Notes: generated by a model not told the origin, from the sequence alone. A stretch of 50,904 nucleotides of DNA from Minisyncoccota bacterium (GCA_021734405.1 JAIPJA010000004.1:1-50904), one strand, 5' to 3'; positions 18,252-28,975 are shown, counted from the first letter of the stretch. Numbers and translations: made by a program.

Positions 18252-19691
18252 ATGAAAAAGGGGAAACTATTTAAATTAAGAACTTTTTTATTATTTCTAT
18301 GGCTAGTTTTGATGGCTTTTTTTGTTTATCAAAAAGTTGTTCCTTTGGGAGAAGCTAAATATTGTGGTAATTTGCTTGATAAGGATTATTTTGTAGCTAA
18401 TTTAACACCTAGTGAAAGGATTAATAATGTTAATGGTAGAGCTGGTATTTTAGGAGAGCCAGTATATTTTTCTCTGCAGTTGCCTCGTCATTTTCAAAGG
18501 GCTGAGTTTGAGTTGAAATATAGAATAGATGAGAGGAGTAAGCTTTTTAAAATTGGTATGTTAGCTGATGACAAGTTTTGGCGCTATAGAGAAGAGCCTT
18601 TAGAAAATCAGTTGATTGAGGAAGCTATAGAGAGCTGGGAAGGTGTTGAGATTGAGGAGGGTAAATTATTTTTGCAACGCGAAAAAAAGTTTTCTAATTT
18701 AAAATCTTATCTGGATAGCAATCCTTCTCTATTTAATTTAGGAATATATAATTTATCTGAAAATGATTTAAATTTACCAGAGTTTAGCTTAGAAGCAGAG
18801 GAAAGAGCAACTTTAGCAACTGATTGGTCTTTACCAGCACCTTTAAGGGGAGATCATCAATTATTTGTCTATAGTTTTGGTGAAAACATTAGTTTAGATT
18901 TGAGTTATTTTGATTTAAACCAAAATAAAGATGAGGATAGTTTAGATCTTAATTTATACTACCGAGATAAACTGCTTAGTTCAGAAGTTTTACCTGATGA
19001 TGGTAGTAGCCAAGATAATGGCGAAGCTTCTGAAATCAAGAATTTTAACTGGAATTTAGGTTATTTACCTGAAGGAGTATATAAGTTAGAAATACGTGCC
19101 AGTAGTGATATAGTTATAGCTAATTTAAAAAGCTCTACTAATTATTTGGTGTTTGTAAATAAAGTTAATATTTATAAAAGTGATGAGCCTATAACTTTAC
19201 AAAATAATGGCAGTTTTTTACGAGCAGAAACAGTTTATCCGGCTTATTTGCAAACTATAAATTTCAAAGATAGACAATTAGAAGTTAATAAAACATATAA
19301 TCAGTATTATTTAAACAATATTGAAAGCAATAATTTTTTAGGTGATATAACGTTAGAAAAAGGTGGTATTCAATTAGCTAATAATGGTGTGTTTGCTTTT
19401 AGAGGGGCTTACTTTTTTGACCCTAGAGTTAAAACTTTAGATCAAAGCACTAAGTTGTCTGAGGTGAGCTATGTTATCGCTGATTACATTCCAGTTAAAA
19501 AAGAAGGTTCTTGGCGCATAGCTAGGGCAAGGTTTGATTTGTCTAGTGTCTGGAGTAAAGATAATAAATATAATGTGGTATTGTCTGTTCCAGGAATACA
19601 ACTTAATGATATACCAGCCATTACTATAGACAATCTTTGTGTTAGAGTTAAAGGCAAAAATATATGGCAGAAAATAAAAGAAGTTTTTTAA
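18252..19691 (+). CDS. membrane-anchored extracellular protein of unknown function
   Basis: 479 aa; N-terminal TM FLLFLWLVLMAFFVYQ then long beta-rich predicted extracellular region. Confidence 0.7.
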   Translation: MKKGKLFKLRTFLLFLWLVLMAFFVYQKVVPLGEAKYCGNLLDKDYFVANLTPSERINNVNGRAGILGEPVYFSLQLPRHFQRAEFELKYRIDERSKLFKIGMLADDKFWRYREEPLENQLIEEAIESWEGVEIEEGKLFLQREKKFSNLKSYLDSNPSLFNLGIYNLSENDLNLPEFSLEAEERATLATDWSLPAPLRGDHQLFVYSFGENISLDLSYFDLNQNKDEDSLDLNLYYRDKLLSSEVLPDDGSSQDNGEASEIKNFNWNLGYLPEGVYKLEIRASSDIVIANLKSSTNYLVFVNKVNIYKSDEPITLQNNGSFLRAETVYPAYLQTINFKDRQLEVNKTYNQYYLNNIESNNFLGDITLEKGGIQLANNGVFAFRGAYFFDPRVKTLDQSTKLSEVSYVIADYIPVKKEGSWRIARARFDLSSVWSKDNKYNVVLSVPGIQLNDIPAITIDNLCVRVKGKNIWQKIKEVF

Positions 19692-19870
19692 GACTAAAAC
19701 TTAGACTTATTTTTAGGGAAATATTTTATTTCTTGCTTTTGTCTTTGGTTTCTTTTTCTCTTTTAGAAATTATTTGGCCAGGCTCTGTTTTAGCCTATTT
19801 TAACCTTAATTTACTATTGCTTATTTGCCTGCTCGTTGCTATATTATTAATATATTGGCCTAAAAAATAA
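19664..19870 (+). CDS. small two-TM membrane protein
   Basis: 68 aa, overlaps the preceding CDS; two hydrophobic segments. Confidence 0.65.
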   Translation: MAENKRSFLRLKLRLIFREIFYFLLLSLVSFSLLEIIWPGSVLAYFNLNLLLLICLLVAILLIYWPKK

Positions 19871-19880
19871 TATATAATTT

Positions 19881-20954
19881 ATGAAGATTATAAATGAAAG
19901 TGACAAAACAAAACTATATTTGGGTCTAGGTTTTGCCATTTTTTTAATTTTAATTATCTTAGGAGAAAAAGCTTTTTGGCCCTTAGTCATTATAGCTTTA
20001 GTTGTTCTAACGATAAAGAAAAATTTTCCTACTTTGTTTAAAAATCAAGCTTTGAATTTTAATATTTTCAAGGCTAAAACTAATAATATTATGGATACAA
20101 TTAATGTTAGCCAAAGAGAGGCTACAAAAAAAATCAAAAAATTATTTATTTGGATTATCGGAGTAATTATTGTAATTTGGCTTTTTGCCTCCTCTGTGGT
20201 GGTGGTAGAGGCTGGGCAAACTGGCGTTTATTCTTTATTTGGTAAAGTTAGAGACAGAGAGCTTGCCTCTGGTTTTTACCTTATTAACCCTCTAGCTAAG
20301 GTTACGCAAATGAGCATTAGAACTGAGGAATATACTATGAGTATTATGCAAGGTGAGGGTAAAAAGCAAGGGGCTGATTCTATTAAAGCTTTAACCAGCG
20401 AAGGGCTAGAGGTAGATTTAGATATTACAGTTTTGTATCATTTAGAAGAAAGTCAGGCTTCAGGTGTTTATAAGGATGTGGGTCTGCAATATGAAGATAG
20501 AATTATTAGACCTTCTATCAGAAGTACAATTAGAGAAGTGATTGCTAATTACAACTCTAAAGATATTTATTCTAGTAAAAGAGAAGAGGCAGTGGCCAAT
20601 ATTTTTTCTAATTTACAGGAACCTTTAGGAAACAGAGGCATTATTTTAGAGGAAGTACTGCTTAGAAATGTTCAGTTACCAGCTAATTTAGCTCAAAGTA
20701 TACAAGAAAAACTACAAGCTGAACAAGAAGCACAAAAATATGAATATTTACTACAAACAGAGAAAAAAGAAAAAGAAAGAAAAATTATTGAAGCTGAAGG
20801 ACAAAGAGATGCTCAAACAATTATTAACTCAAGTTTAACCCCTAATTATCTTTATTACCTATATGTAAGTAATTTAGAGGAAAGGGAGGGAACTATTTAT
20901 GTTCCTACTAATCCTGAGACTGGTTTACCTATGTTTAGAAATTTAGGGCAATAA
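19881..20954 (+). CDS. SPFH/prohibitin (band 7) domain membrane protein
   Basis: 357 aa; VVVVEAGQTGVYSLFGKV, GLEVDLDITVLYHL, IRPSIRSTIREVIANY, coiled-coil AEQEAQKYEYLLQ. Confidence 0.9.
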   Translation: MKIINESDKTKLYLGLGFAIFLILIILGEKAFWPLVIIALVVLTIKKNFPTLFKNQALNFNIFKAKTNNIMDTINVSQREATKKIKKLFIWIIGVIIVIWLFASSVVVVEAGQTGVYSLFGKVRDRELASGFYLINPLAKVTQMSIRTEEYTMSIMQGEGKKQGADSIKALTSEGLEVDLDITVLYHLEESQASGVYKDVGLQYEDRIIRPSIRSTIREVIANYNSKDIYSSKREEAVANIFSNLQEPLGNRGIILEEVLLRNVQLPANLAQSIQEKLQAEQEAQKYEYLLQTEKKEKERKIIEAEGQRDAQTIINSSLTPNYLYYLYVSNLEEREGTIYVPTNPETGLPMFRNLGQ

Positions 20955-20959
20955 TTTTT

Positions 20960-23002
20960 ATGAGTTTAAAAAGTTTTTTTAGCCCTCAAAGCCTAGCTGT
21001 TGTTGGAGCTTCTTCAAACCCTGAAAAGATTGGTTATCAAATTGTTTCTAATCTTAAACAAGCAGGCTATCAGGGAAAAATTTATCCTGTTAATTTAAAT
21101 AGTTCTAAAATTTTAGGACTTAAAAGTTATTCTTCTCTTTTAGAGATAAAAGCTAAAGTTGATTTAGTAGTTATAGCTATTCCAGCTCCTTTAGTGAAAT
21201 CAGAGGTGGAAAAATGTGTTCAGCTAAAAATTAAAAATGTGGTTATTATTAGTGCTGGTTTTAAAGAGTTGAATAAAGAAGGGGCTAAAATGGAAGCAGA
21301 AATTTTTAACTTAGCTAAAGAAAACAACTTAAATATTTTAGGCCCTAATTGTTTAGGCTTTATAGCTAAAGAAAATCATTTAAATGCAACTTTTGCTAAA
21401 GTAGATTTAAACAGTCAAAGCAGTCAGATTTCTTTAGTTAGTCAATCAGGCGCTATTGGTAGCGCTATGTTAGACTGGTTTGCCGAGAGTAATTTATCTT
21501 TAGCTAATTTTGTTAGTTTAGGTAATAAGGTGGATATAGCTGAAGATGAAGTTTTTGATTATTTAAAAGATGATAAAGAAATTAAATTAGTAGTAGCCTA
21601 TTTAGAAGAAATTAAAAACGGCAAAAAACTAAGACAAAGCTTATCGGCTTTAGCTAAGAAAAAACCAGTGATTGTTATAAAGGCGGGTAAAAGTCAGGCT
21701 GGTACAAAAATGGCTTTAAGCCATACGGGCAGTTTAGCTGGATCCTTTAAAACGGTTAAATTAGCCTTAGAGTCTAGTGGAGCAATTTTAATTGATAATT
21801 TAGAAGAGTTGTTTGAGCTATTAAAACTATGGCCTAGCTTAAAAGATAAGTCTTTATCTAAAATATTTAATGACTTAGAAGTGATGTTAGTTTCTAATGC
21901 TGGTGGTCCTTTGGTTATAGCAGCTGATTTATTGGAGGAATATAAACTGTCTCTGGCTAAGTGGTCTAAGAGTATAAAAAGCTTAAAAGACTTACCTAAA
22001 GGTATTAGTTTAAAAAATCCTTTAGATATCTTAGGAGACGCTCCAGCTTCTCGCTATTTTTCAGCTTTAAAGCCTTTGCTTGAATATAGTCAAGAAAAAG
22101 TGTTTGTGATTGTTTTTACTCCGCAAAGCGTTAGCGAGCCTAAAAAAACTGCTGAGATTATAGTTAATTTTAAAAAGCAATATCGAGATAAATTATTTAT
22201 ACCAGTCTTTATTGGTGGTAAAGCTGTGGGAGAGGCTAAAAAAATCTTTGCCCAAGAAAATATGGCTTATTATGATTGTTTAGAGCCAGCACTATTTGCC
22301 TTAGCTAAATATGGAGATTATATAAAGAGACTAAAGAGTTTGCAGAGTTATCAAGCTGACAAAGACATAAGTCTTATACCTAAAAATCAGCAACTTGATT
22401 ATTTAAAATCATTTAAGTTACTGAAAAAGTATGGTTTAAATATAGTTGAAAATAAAAAGATAAGTTCAGTTAAAGATTTAGATAAATTAAAGTTTCCAGC
22501 AGTTTTAAAAGCTACGGGAGAAAAATTAATTCATAAAACTGAAAAAGAAGCCGTGGTAGTGGGCATAGAAAATACCTTAGAAGCTCAGTCTGCTTACAAA
22601 AAATTACAAACTCTTTTTAGTAAAGGAGCTGATACCATTGTTTTCCAGCCATTTATTAAAAATAATTTAGAGTTAATAGCGGGCTTTAAAAGAGATAAAG
22701 ACTTTGGCATTATGTTCATGCTGGGCTGGGGAGGTATTTATGCTGAAGTTTTGCAAGATACAGCTTGGCATTTAGGTTATTTAAAAAAAGCTGATGCTTA
22801 CAAAATGTTAAAGAGTTTAAAAGTATATAAAATCATTTCTGGTTTTAGAGGCAAGAAATACAGTCAAGAAAAAATTGTAAATTTTATGCTAGCTTTATCT
22901 AGGTTAGCTCAAGACAATTTACAAATACAAGAATTAGATATTAATCCTTTATTTGTTGATGATAAGTCTGCTAAAGCCGGAGATGTTAGAATTATTATAT
23001 AA
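20960..23002 (+). CDS. acetate/acyl-CoA ligase (ADP-forming), fused alpha-beta
   Basis: 680 aa; SLAVVGASSNPEKIGYQI, LGPNCLGFI, LVSQSGAIG, SHTGSLAGS, C-terminal ATP-grasp. Confidence 0.92.
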   Translation: MSLKSFFSPQSLAVVGASSNPEKIGYQIVSNLKQAGYQGKIYPVNLNSSKILGLKSYSSLLEIKAKVDLVVIAIPAPLVKSEVEKCVQLKIKNVVIISAGFKELNKEGAKMEAEIFNLAKENNLNILGPNCLGFIAKENHLNATFAKVDLNSQSSQISLVSQSGAIGSAMLDWFAESNLSLANFVSLGNKVDIAEDEVFDYLKDDKEIKLVVAYLEEIKNGKKLRQSLSALAKKKPVIVIKAGKSQAGTKMALSHTGSLAGSFKTVKLALESSGAILIDNLEELFELLKLWPSLKDKSLSKIFNDLEVMLVSNAGGPLVIAADLLEEYKLSLAKWSKSIKSLKDLPKGISLKNPLDILGDAPASRYFSALKPLLEYSQEKVFVIVFTPQSVSEPKKTAEIIVNFKKQYRDKLFIPVFIGGKAVGEAKKIFAQENMAYYDCLEPALFALAKYGDYIKRLKSLQSYQADKDISLIPKNQQLDYLKSFKLLKKYGLNIVENKKISSVKDLDKLKFPAVLKATGEKLIHKTEKEAVVVGIENTLEAQSAYKKLQTLFSKGADTIVFQPFIKNNLELIAGFKRDKDFGIMFMLGWGGIYAEVLQDTAWHLGYLKKADAYKMLKSLKVYKIISGFRGKKYSQEKIVNFMLALSRLAQDNLQIQELDINPLFVDDKSAKAGDVRIII

Positions 23003-24639
23003 TGTTAAAAAGATTTTTTTCTAAACCTATACACACAATTACTTCAGCTGCAGCTTTAGTGGCTTTATTTTCTTTGTTTTCTAGAATTTTAGGAGTTGTA
23101 AGAGATAGAGTTTTAGCTGGTCAATTTGGTGCTTCTGAAATTACCGATGCCTATTATGCCGCCTTTAGAGTACCTGACTTACTTTTTAACTTAATAGTTT
23201 TAGGAGCGCTGTCAGCTGGTTTTATACCAGTTTTTACTAAGCTTATAAAAGATTTTTCTCTTAGCTATCAAGATAGTTATAGAAAGAATATAAAAGCTTG
23301 GAACTTGGCTAATAGCATTTTAAATTTAATGACTTTGTCTCTTTTAGCTTTGTCAGTTTTAGGAATAATATTTGCTCCAGAGCTGGTTAAGCTGGTGGTG
23401 CCAGGTTTTAGTGCTTCTTTGCAAGCGACCACAGTTAAATTAACCAGAATAATGTTTTTATCTCCTATATTTTTAGGTATTTCTAGTGTTTTAGGCAGTG
23501 TTTTACAGTCTTATAGAAAGTTCCTGGCTTATTCTCTAGCGCCGATATTATATAATTTAGGTATTATTTTTGGCATTATTTATTTAGTGCCACTTTTAGG
23601 AATTACTGGTTTAGCCTGGGGCGTGGTTTTAGGAGCTTTTTTACACATGCTTATACAACTGCCATCAGCCGTATTTTCAGGCTTTTTCTATCGCTTAAAA
23701 CTTTCTTTTAAATTTGAAGGAGTAATGAGAATTTTAAAGATGATGGTGCCTAGAACCATGGCTTTAGCAGTAGGGCAAATTAATCTTTTAGTTATAACTA
23801 TTATTGCCTCAACTTTAATTTCAGGATCTTTGGCTGTTTTTAATTTCGCTAATAACCTGCAATCTTTTGCTGTTGGTATTTTTGGCATCTCTTTTGCTGT
23901 GGCAGCTTTTCCTACTTTTTCTAGATTAGGAAATAATAATATTAAATTAGTAGATAGTTTTTTAAAAACTTTTAGACAAATACTTTTCTTTATTATCCCC
24001 TCTACGGTTTTGCTTTTAACTTTAAGGGCCCAGATTATTAGAGTTATTTTAGGAACGGGAAAATTTAATTGGCAAGATACTATTTTAACTATAGATACTT
24101 TAGGCTTTTTTGCTCTGAGCTTATTTGCTCAAGCTACTATATCACTCCTGGTAAGAGTTTTTTATGCTAAAGAAGACTCTAAAACTCCCTTTTATTCAGC
24201 TTTAATAGCTATGGTTATAAATATTATTTTGGCTACTTATTTTTCTGCTATCTTTGGTGTAGCTGGTTTAGCTTTAGCTTTTTCTTTGTCCACGGTGTTA
24301 AATTTTTTAATATTGTGGTTAATTTTAAACTGGAAATTAGGCAGTCTTTATCAAAAAAACTTACTCTTAACTATAGTTAAGATGTCAGTAGCTGCTATTT
24401 TAGCTGGAGTAGTAGTACAAATAGCTAAAGTAGTTATTTGGCCTTTTATTGATATGACTACTTTTAAGGGTGTGTTTTTACAAGGTTTAGGGGCTGGCTT
24501 GGCAGGACTAGCTTTTTATCTTTTACTATGTTATATATTTAAAGTCGAGGAAATGTTTGCTATATTTTCTAGTTTGCGTCGCAGGTTGCCTTGGAAGAAA
24601 ATAGAAACTGAGAATTCAAGTCAGGCTAGAGAGGTTTAG
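23002..24639 (+). CDS. murJ: lipid II flippase MurJ (MviN)
   Basis: 545 aa multi-TM; LFSRILGVVRDRVLAGQFGASEITDAYYAAFRVPDLLFNL. Confidence 0.93.
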   Translation: MLKRFFSKPIHTITSAAALVALFSLFSRILGVVRDRVLAGQFGASEITDAYYAAFRVPDLLFNLIVLGALSAGFIPVFTKLIKDFSLSYQDSYRKNIKAWNLANSILNLMTLSLLALSVLGIIFAPELVKLVVPGFSASLQATTVKLTRIMFLSPIFLGISSVLGSVLQSYRKFLAYSLAPILYNLGIIFGIIYLVPLLGITGLAWGVVLGAFLHMLIQLPSAVFSGFFYRLKLSFKFEGVMRILKMMVPRTMALAVGQINLLVITIIASTLISGSLAVFNFANNLQSFAVGIFGISFAVAAFPTFSRLGNNNIKLVDSFLKTFRQILFFIIPSTVLLLTLRAQIIRVILGTGKFNWQDTILTIDTLGFFALSLFAQATISLLVRVFYAKEDSKTPFYSALIAMVINIILATYFSAIFGVAGLALAFSLSTVLNFLILWLILNWKLGSLYQKNLLLTIVKMSVAAILAGVVVQIAKVVIWPFIDMTTFKGVFLQGLGAGLAGLAFYLLLCYIFKVEEMFAIFSSLRRRLPWKKIETENSSQAREV

Positions 24640-24748
24640 TTTTATTTATAAACTATATATAAGATTAAACCTTATATACACTTTAAATTTGTAATAATTA
24701 GTAGCTATAAATAAGCATTAATTTAAAAGCATAGAAATATATTTATTT

Positions 24749-26557
24749 ATGAATTATCAAACTGATAAAATTAGAAACTTTTGTATAATTGCCCATATTG
24801 ATCATGGCAAGAGCACTTTGGCAGATAGAATGTTGCAGTTAACTAAAACTGTGGAAGACAGAAAAATGAAAGAACAGCTTCTAGATGCCATGGATTTAGA
24901 AAGGGAAAGAGGTATAACCATAAAATTACAACCTGTGAGCATGGAATATCAAGATCATCTTTTAAATTTAATTGATACTCCCGGTCATGTTGATTTTGGT
25001 TATGAAGTTTCTCGTTCTTTGGCAGCCGTGGAGACAGCTATTTTATTAATCGATGCTACCCAAGGCATTCAAGCGCAAACTCTAGCTAATTTATATTTAG
25101 CTTTAGAGCAGGATTTGTATATTATTCCGGTGATAAACAAAATTGATTTGCCAGCCGCAGATATTGAGGGAAGTCAAGAGGAAATAATTAAGCTTTTAGG
25201 TTGTGATAAAGAGGATATAATTTTAGCCTCAGGGAAAACCGGGCAAGGTGTAGAAGAAATTTTAAACCGAGTCATAACTAAAGGTGCTCAACCTGAAAGC
25301 AGTCAAGCTAACACTAATAGAGCTTTAATTTTTGATTCTAATTATGATAAATATAAGGGGGTAGTTACTTATGTGAGGGTAGTTGATGGCAGTTTTTCTA
25401 AAGGAGATGAAATCAGTTTAGCTATTAGCAAATCTGAGAGTGAAATTTTAGATATTGGAGTTTTTAAACCTCAATATAGTCCAACTGGAAAATTAAGTAC
25501 AGGCATGATAGGCTATATTGTTACTGGTTTTAAAGAAGTTAGTCAGACAAAAGTAGGTGATACCATTACTTTATCTAGCCAAGCTAATGATTGTAAGGCT
25601 TTACCTGGATACAAGGAAGTAAAGCCTATGGTATTTGCTGGTATTTTTCCTAAAGAAGGTGATGATTGGCAGAGTTTAATTGAGGCCGTAGAAAAACTCA
25701 AGTTAAACGATGCTTCGCTTACTTATGAAACTGAACATTCTGAAGCTTTGGGTTTTGGTCTTCGTTGTGGTTTTTTAGGACTGCTTCATTTAGAAATATT
25801 TCAAGAAAGACTCAGAAGAGAATATGGGTTAGATATAATTGTTACTATTCCTAGTGTTGCCTACAGAGTAATTAGCACTAATTTGGAAGAAAATATTATT
25901 AGAACTCCACAAAAGATGCCTAGACCTGATCAAATAAATAGCATTGAAGAGCCTTGGGTTACTTTAGATATTATTACCCCACAGACATATATTGGCTCTA
26001 TCATGCAACTTACTCAAGAAAAGAGAGGTGAGTATAAAAATACTGAATATATAAATACTGGTGATAAACATACAGCCAGAGCTATTTTACACTATAATTT
26101 ACCTTTGTCTTCGATTTTAACTGATTATTATGATAAGATAAAAAGTGTCAGCTCTGGTTATGCCTCTATAAACTATGAATATTTAGGCTATAGAGAAGCT
26201 GATGTAGTAAAAATGGATATATTAGTAGCAGAGGAGCCAATAGAGTCTTTAGCTTTGATGGTATATAGAGATGAAGCTTTTTCTCAAGGTAAAGAAATTG
26301 TTAAAATTTTAAGAGATTCACTGCCTAAACAAATGTTTGTAGTTAAATTACAAGCAGCCGTGGGAGGAAAAATTGTGGCCGCTGAGAGATTATCAGCTAT
26401 GAGAAAAGATGTAACAGCCAAGCTTTATGGTGGAGATGTTAGCAGAAAAAGAAAGCTTTTAGATAAACAAAAGCAGGGTAAAAAGAAAATGATGAAAGCT
26501 GGTAAGGGTAGCGTTGATATTCCTCCAGAAACTTTTGTTAAAATTTTAAAAAGATAA
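24749..26557 (+). CDS. lepA: elongation factor 4
   Basis: 602 aa; AHIDHGKSTLADRML, DTPGHVDFGYEVSRSLAAVE, NKIDLPAAD, C-terminal RKRKLLDKQKQGKKKMM. Confidence 0.98.
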   Translation: MNYQTDKIRNFCIIAHIDHGKSTLADRMLQLTKTVEDRKMKEQLLDAMDLERERGITIKLQPVSMEYQDHLLNLIDTPGHVDFGYEVSRSLAAVETAILLIDATQGIQAQTLANLYLALEQDLYIIPVINKIDLPAADIEGSQEEIIKLLGCDKEDIILASGKTGQGVEEILNRVITKGAQPESSQANTNRALIFDSNYDKYKGVVTYVRVVDGSFSKGDEISLAISKSESEILDIGVFKPQYSPTGKLSTGMIGYIVTGFKEVSQTKVGDTITLSSQANDCKALPGYKEVKPMVFAGIFPKEGDDWQSLIEAVEKLKLNDASLTYETEHSEALGFGLRCGFLGLLHLEIFQERLRREYGLDIIVTIPSVAYRVISTNLEENIIRTPQKMPRPDQINSIEEPWVTLDIITPQTYIGSIMQLTQEKRGEYKNTEYINTGDKHTARAILHYNLPLSSILTDYYDKIKSVSSGYASINYEYLGYREADVVKMDILVAEEPIESLALMVYRDEAFSQGKEIVKILRDSLPKQMFVVKLQAAVGGKIVAAERLSAMRKDVTAKLYGGDVSRKRKLLDKQKQGKKKMMKAGKGSVDIPPETFVKILKR

Positions 26558-26567
26558 AATAAATAAC

Positions 26568-26672
26568 ATGAAAACAAGAACCAAGAAAGCTATAAATAAA
26601 ACAGTTTGGATACTGGTGTCTGTAATGGTTATTTTTTCTATGGTAGCCTGGACGTTTGGCTCTAGCTGGTAA
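26568..26672 (+). CDS. 34-aa single-TM small protein
   Basis: ATG..TAA: MKTRTKKAINKTVWILVSVMVIFSMVAWTFGSSW; sits in the lepA-recJ gap; absent from ORF track. Confidence 0.5.
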   Translation: MKTRTKKAINKTVWILVSVMVIFSMVAWTFGSSW

Positions 26673-26680
26673 GTATTTTT

Positions 26681-28417
26681 ATGAAAAAAAATTGGTATTT
26701 AGCTCCGAAAGTAAACAAAGAATTAATAGATAAATATAAGCAAATTCCTGAGTTTTTGCTACAGTTTTTAGTTAACCGAAAAGTACTAGAATCAGAATTT
26801 GTAAGCTTTTTAGAAAATAATGAAGTTAATTTTTTAGATCCTTTTTTATTTTCTGACATGGAAAGAGCTGTAGAGAAAATTATTTATCATATTAAATCTC
26901 AACATAAAATCTTAGTTTACGGAGACTATGACGCAGACGGCATTACTTCAACCTCTCTGCTTTTTGATGTACTCTCTACTTTAAAAGCCGAGGTTGATAC
27001 CTATATCCCTGATAGAGTTAGTGAGGGTTATGGTTTAAATGAGCAAGCTATAAGGGAAGCTCAGAGCCGAGGAGCTAAATTAATTATTACAGTTGACAAT
27101 GGAGTGAGAAACAAAAAAGAAATAGCTTTAGCGCAAAAATTAGGAATAGAGGTAATAGTTACTGATCATCATAGTTTTCCTGAAAACAAAGAAGATTGGC
27201 CAGAGTGTTTGATTATAAACCCTTCTAATCCTGAAGACGGCTTTCCCTATAAAAAATTAGCTGGCGTAGGCACAGCCTTTAAGTTAGCCCAGGCTTTAGT
27301 CAGTAGTTCTAAACTAAAAACGGAAGATAAAAATAAATTATTAAATAAACAATTAGATTTAGTAGCTTTAGGCACTATAGCTGATTTAGTACCTTTAACT
27401 GGAGAAAACAGAGCCTTGGTAAGAGAAGGTTTAAAAGTAATAAATAAAAGTTTAAGCTCACTAGGAAAAGGCAGGCAAGGTCTTTATCAATTAGCTAAAC
27501 TAGCAGGACTTTCTAGTGAGAAAGATTTAGAAAGTTGGAATATTGCTTTTCAGTTAGCACCACGACTCAATGCTTCTAGTCGCATAGAGCACGCTGATAC
27601 AGCGGTAAAGCTTCTTACCACTTCTAATCGTCAAGAAGCTAGAAGTTTAGCTCAGGAATTAAATTTAAAAAATCAAAAAAGACAATTAATTACTGAAGAG
27701 ATTTTTTCAGAAGCAGAAGAAATTTTAAAAGATGATAAAAACTTAGCTAAAGTAGCCCTTTGCCCAGAAACTAAGAAGTGGAATGAAGGAGTGATAGGTT
27801 TAGTTTCTAGTAAGTTAACCTCTAAACATTATTTACCTTCTTTAGTTATTACTAGAACTGAAGAGGAAAATGGAAAAGTAGGTTTTAAAGGTTCTGGCAG
27901 AAGTATTGAAGAATTTAATTTAATGGAGGCCTTGGAAGACTTAAGCGATTATTTAGATAAATATGGTGGTCATCCTTTGGCTTGTGGATTTTCTATTTAT
28001 AGTGAAGACAAGTTAGATAAGTTTATAGCTGGCTTTATAGACATAGCTAATAAAAAGTTAAAAGATAAGCATTTAGAACCTAAGTTAGAAATTGATATTG
28101 AGTTAGATCCAGAAATGATTACTGAGGATCTTATGCTAGAATGTGATAAAATGAGGCCCTACGGAAAAGATAATCCACGCCCACTTCTTATTAGTAAAAA
28201 ACAAAGAGTTGATGATATAATGACTATGGGAGATAAAGGTCAGCATGTAAAAATTAAAGTACAAGATTTTTGGGCTATTGCTTTTTCTCAGAGTGAAAAG
28301 TTTAAAGATGTAAAACCTGGAGATATAATTGATTTAGTTTTCTATCCGGAATATAATCATTTCAATGGTAAAAAAACTATACAATTTAAAATAATTGATT
28401 TCTACAAACATGGATAA
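26681..28417 (+). CDS. recJ: single-stranded-DNA-specific exonuclease
   Basis: 578 aa; VYGDYDADGITSTSLL, VTDHH, GGHPLACGFS. Confidence 0.95.
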   Translation: MKKNWYLAPKVNKELIDKYKQIPEFLLQFLVNRKVLESEFVSFLENNEVNFLDPFLFSDMERAVEKIIYHIKSQHKILVYGDYDADGITSTSLLFDVLSTLKAEVDTYIPDRVSEGYGLNEQAIREAQSRGAKLIITVDNGVRNKKEIALAQKLGIEVIVTDHHSFPENKEDWPECLIINPSNPEDGFPYKKLAGVGTAFKLAQALVSSSKLKTEDKNKLLNKQLDLVALGTIADLVPLTGENRALVREGLKVINKSLSSLGKGRQGLYQLAKLAGLSSEKDLESWNIAFQLAPRLNASSRIEHADTAVKLLTTSNRQEARSLAQELNLKNQKRQLITEEIFSEAEEILKDDKNLAKVALCPETKKWNEGVIGLVSSKLTSKHYLPSLVITRTEEENGKVGFKGSGRSIEEFNLMEALEDLSDYLDKYGGHPLACGFSIYSEDKLDKFIAGFIDIANKKLKDKHLEPKLEIDIELDPEMITEDLMLECDKMRPYGKDNPRPLLISKKQRVDDIMTMGDKGQHVKIKVQDFWAIAFSQSEKFKDVKPGDIIDLVFYPEYNHFNGKKTIQFKIIDFYKHG

Positions 28418-28835
28418 AAATAACAACAATTTAGAACTAATAATTTTTTGTGATGGTGGTGCTAGAGGCAATCCTGGACCAGCGGGTTTAGGCGTAGCTA
28501 TTTATGATAAAGATAAAAATATTTTAGAACAGATGTCTGAGTATTTAGGAGTTACCACTAATAATCAGGCAGAGTACAGAGCGGTGTTAAAAGCTATAGA
28601 GCGGGTTAAAGAATTAGGAGCTTCTAAGCTAACTTTTTATCTAGATTCAGAGTTAATTGTTAAGCAAATGTCTGGGGAATATAGGGTTAAAAATAAAGAA
28701 CTATTGCCAATATATTTAAAAATTAGACAACTTATTTTAAATTTTGAAAAAGTAGACTTTTTTCATGTTAGAAGGGAGGCAAATAAAGAAGCTGATAGAT
28801 TAGCTAATATAGCTATGGATAAAAAAGGGAATTAA
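28410..28835 (+). CDS. ribonuclease HI-like protein
   Basis: FCDGGARGNPGPAGLGV, NNQAEYRAVLKAIE, DSELIVKQMSGEYRVKN; ATG at 28410 preferred over the track start 28395. Confidence 0.92.
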   Translation: MDKNNNNLELIIFCDGGARGNPGPAGLGVAIYDKDKNILEQMSEYLGVTTNNQAEYRAVLKAIERVKELGASKLTFYLDSELIVKQMSGEYRVKNKELLPIYLKIRQLILNFEKVDFFHVRREANKEADRLANIAMDKKGN

Positions 28836-28869
28836 ATATTTACTAATTATGTTTAGTAAAATATAATTA

Positions 28870-28895
28870 AATTACTAATTATAATTAGTAATTTT
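28870..28895 (+). terminator. intrinsic terminator after RNase H gene
   Basis: AAATTACTAATTATAATTAGTAATTTTTT. Confidence 0.6.
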
Positions 28896-28928
28896 TTAAA
28901 GCTTACTTTCAAGCCAGTTTTAAATAAG

Positions 28929-28961
28929 AAAAAGCAGTTAATTTATATAACTGCTTTTTTC
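28929..28961. terminator. bidirectional terminator between convergent RNase H gene and porB
   Basis: AAAAAGCAGTTA-ATTTA-TATAACTGCTTTTTT. Confidence 0.75.
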
Positions 28962-28975
28962 TTTATAATATTTAT

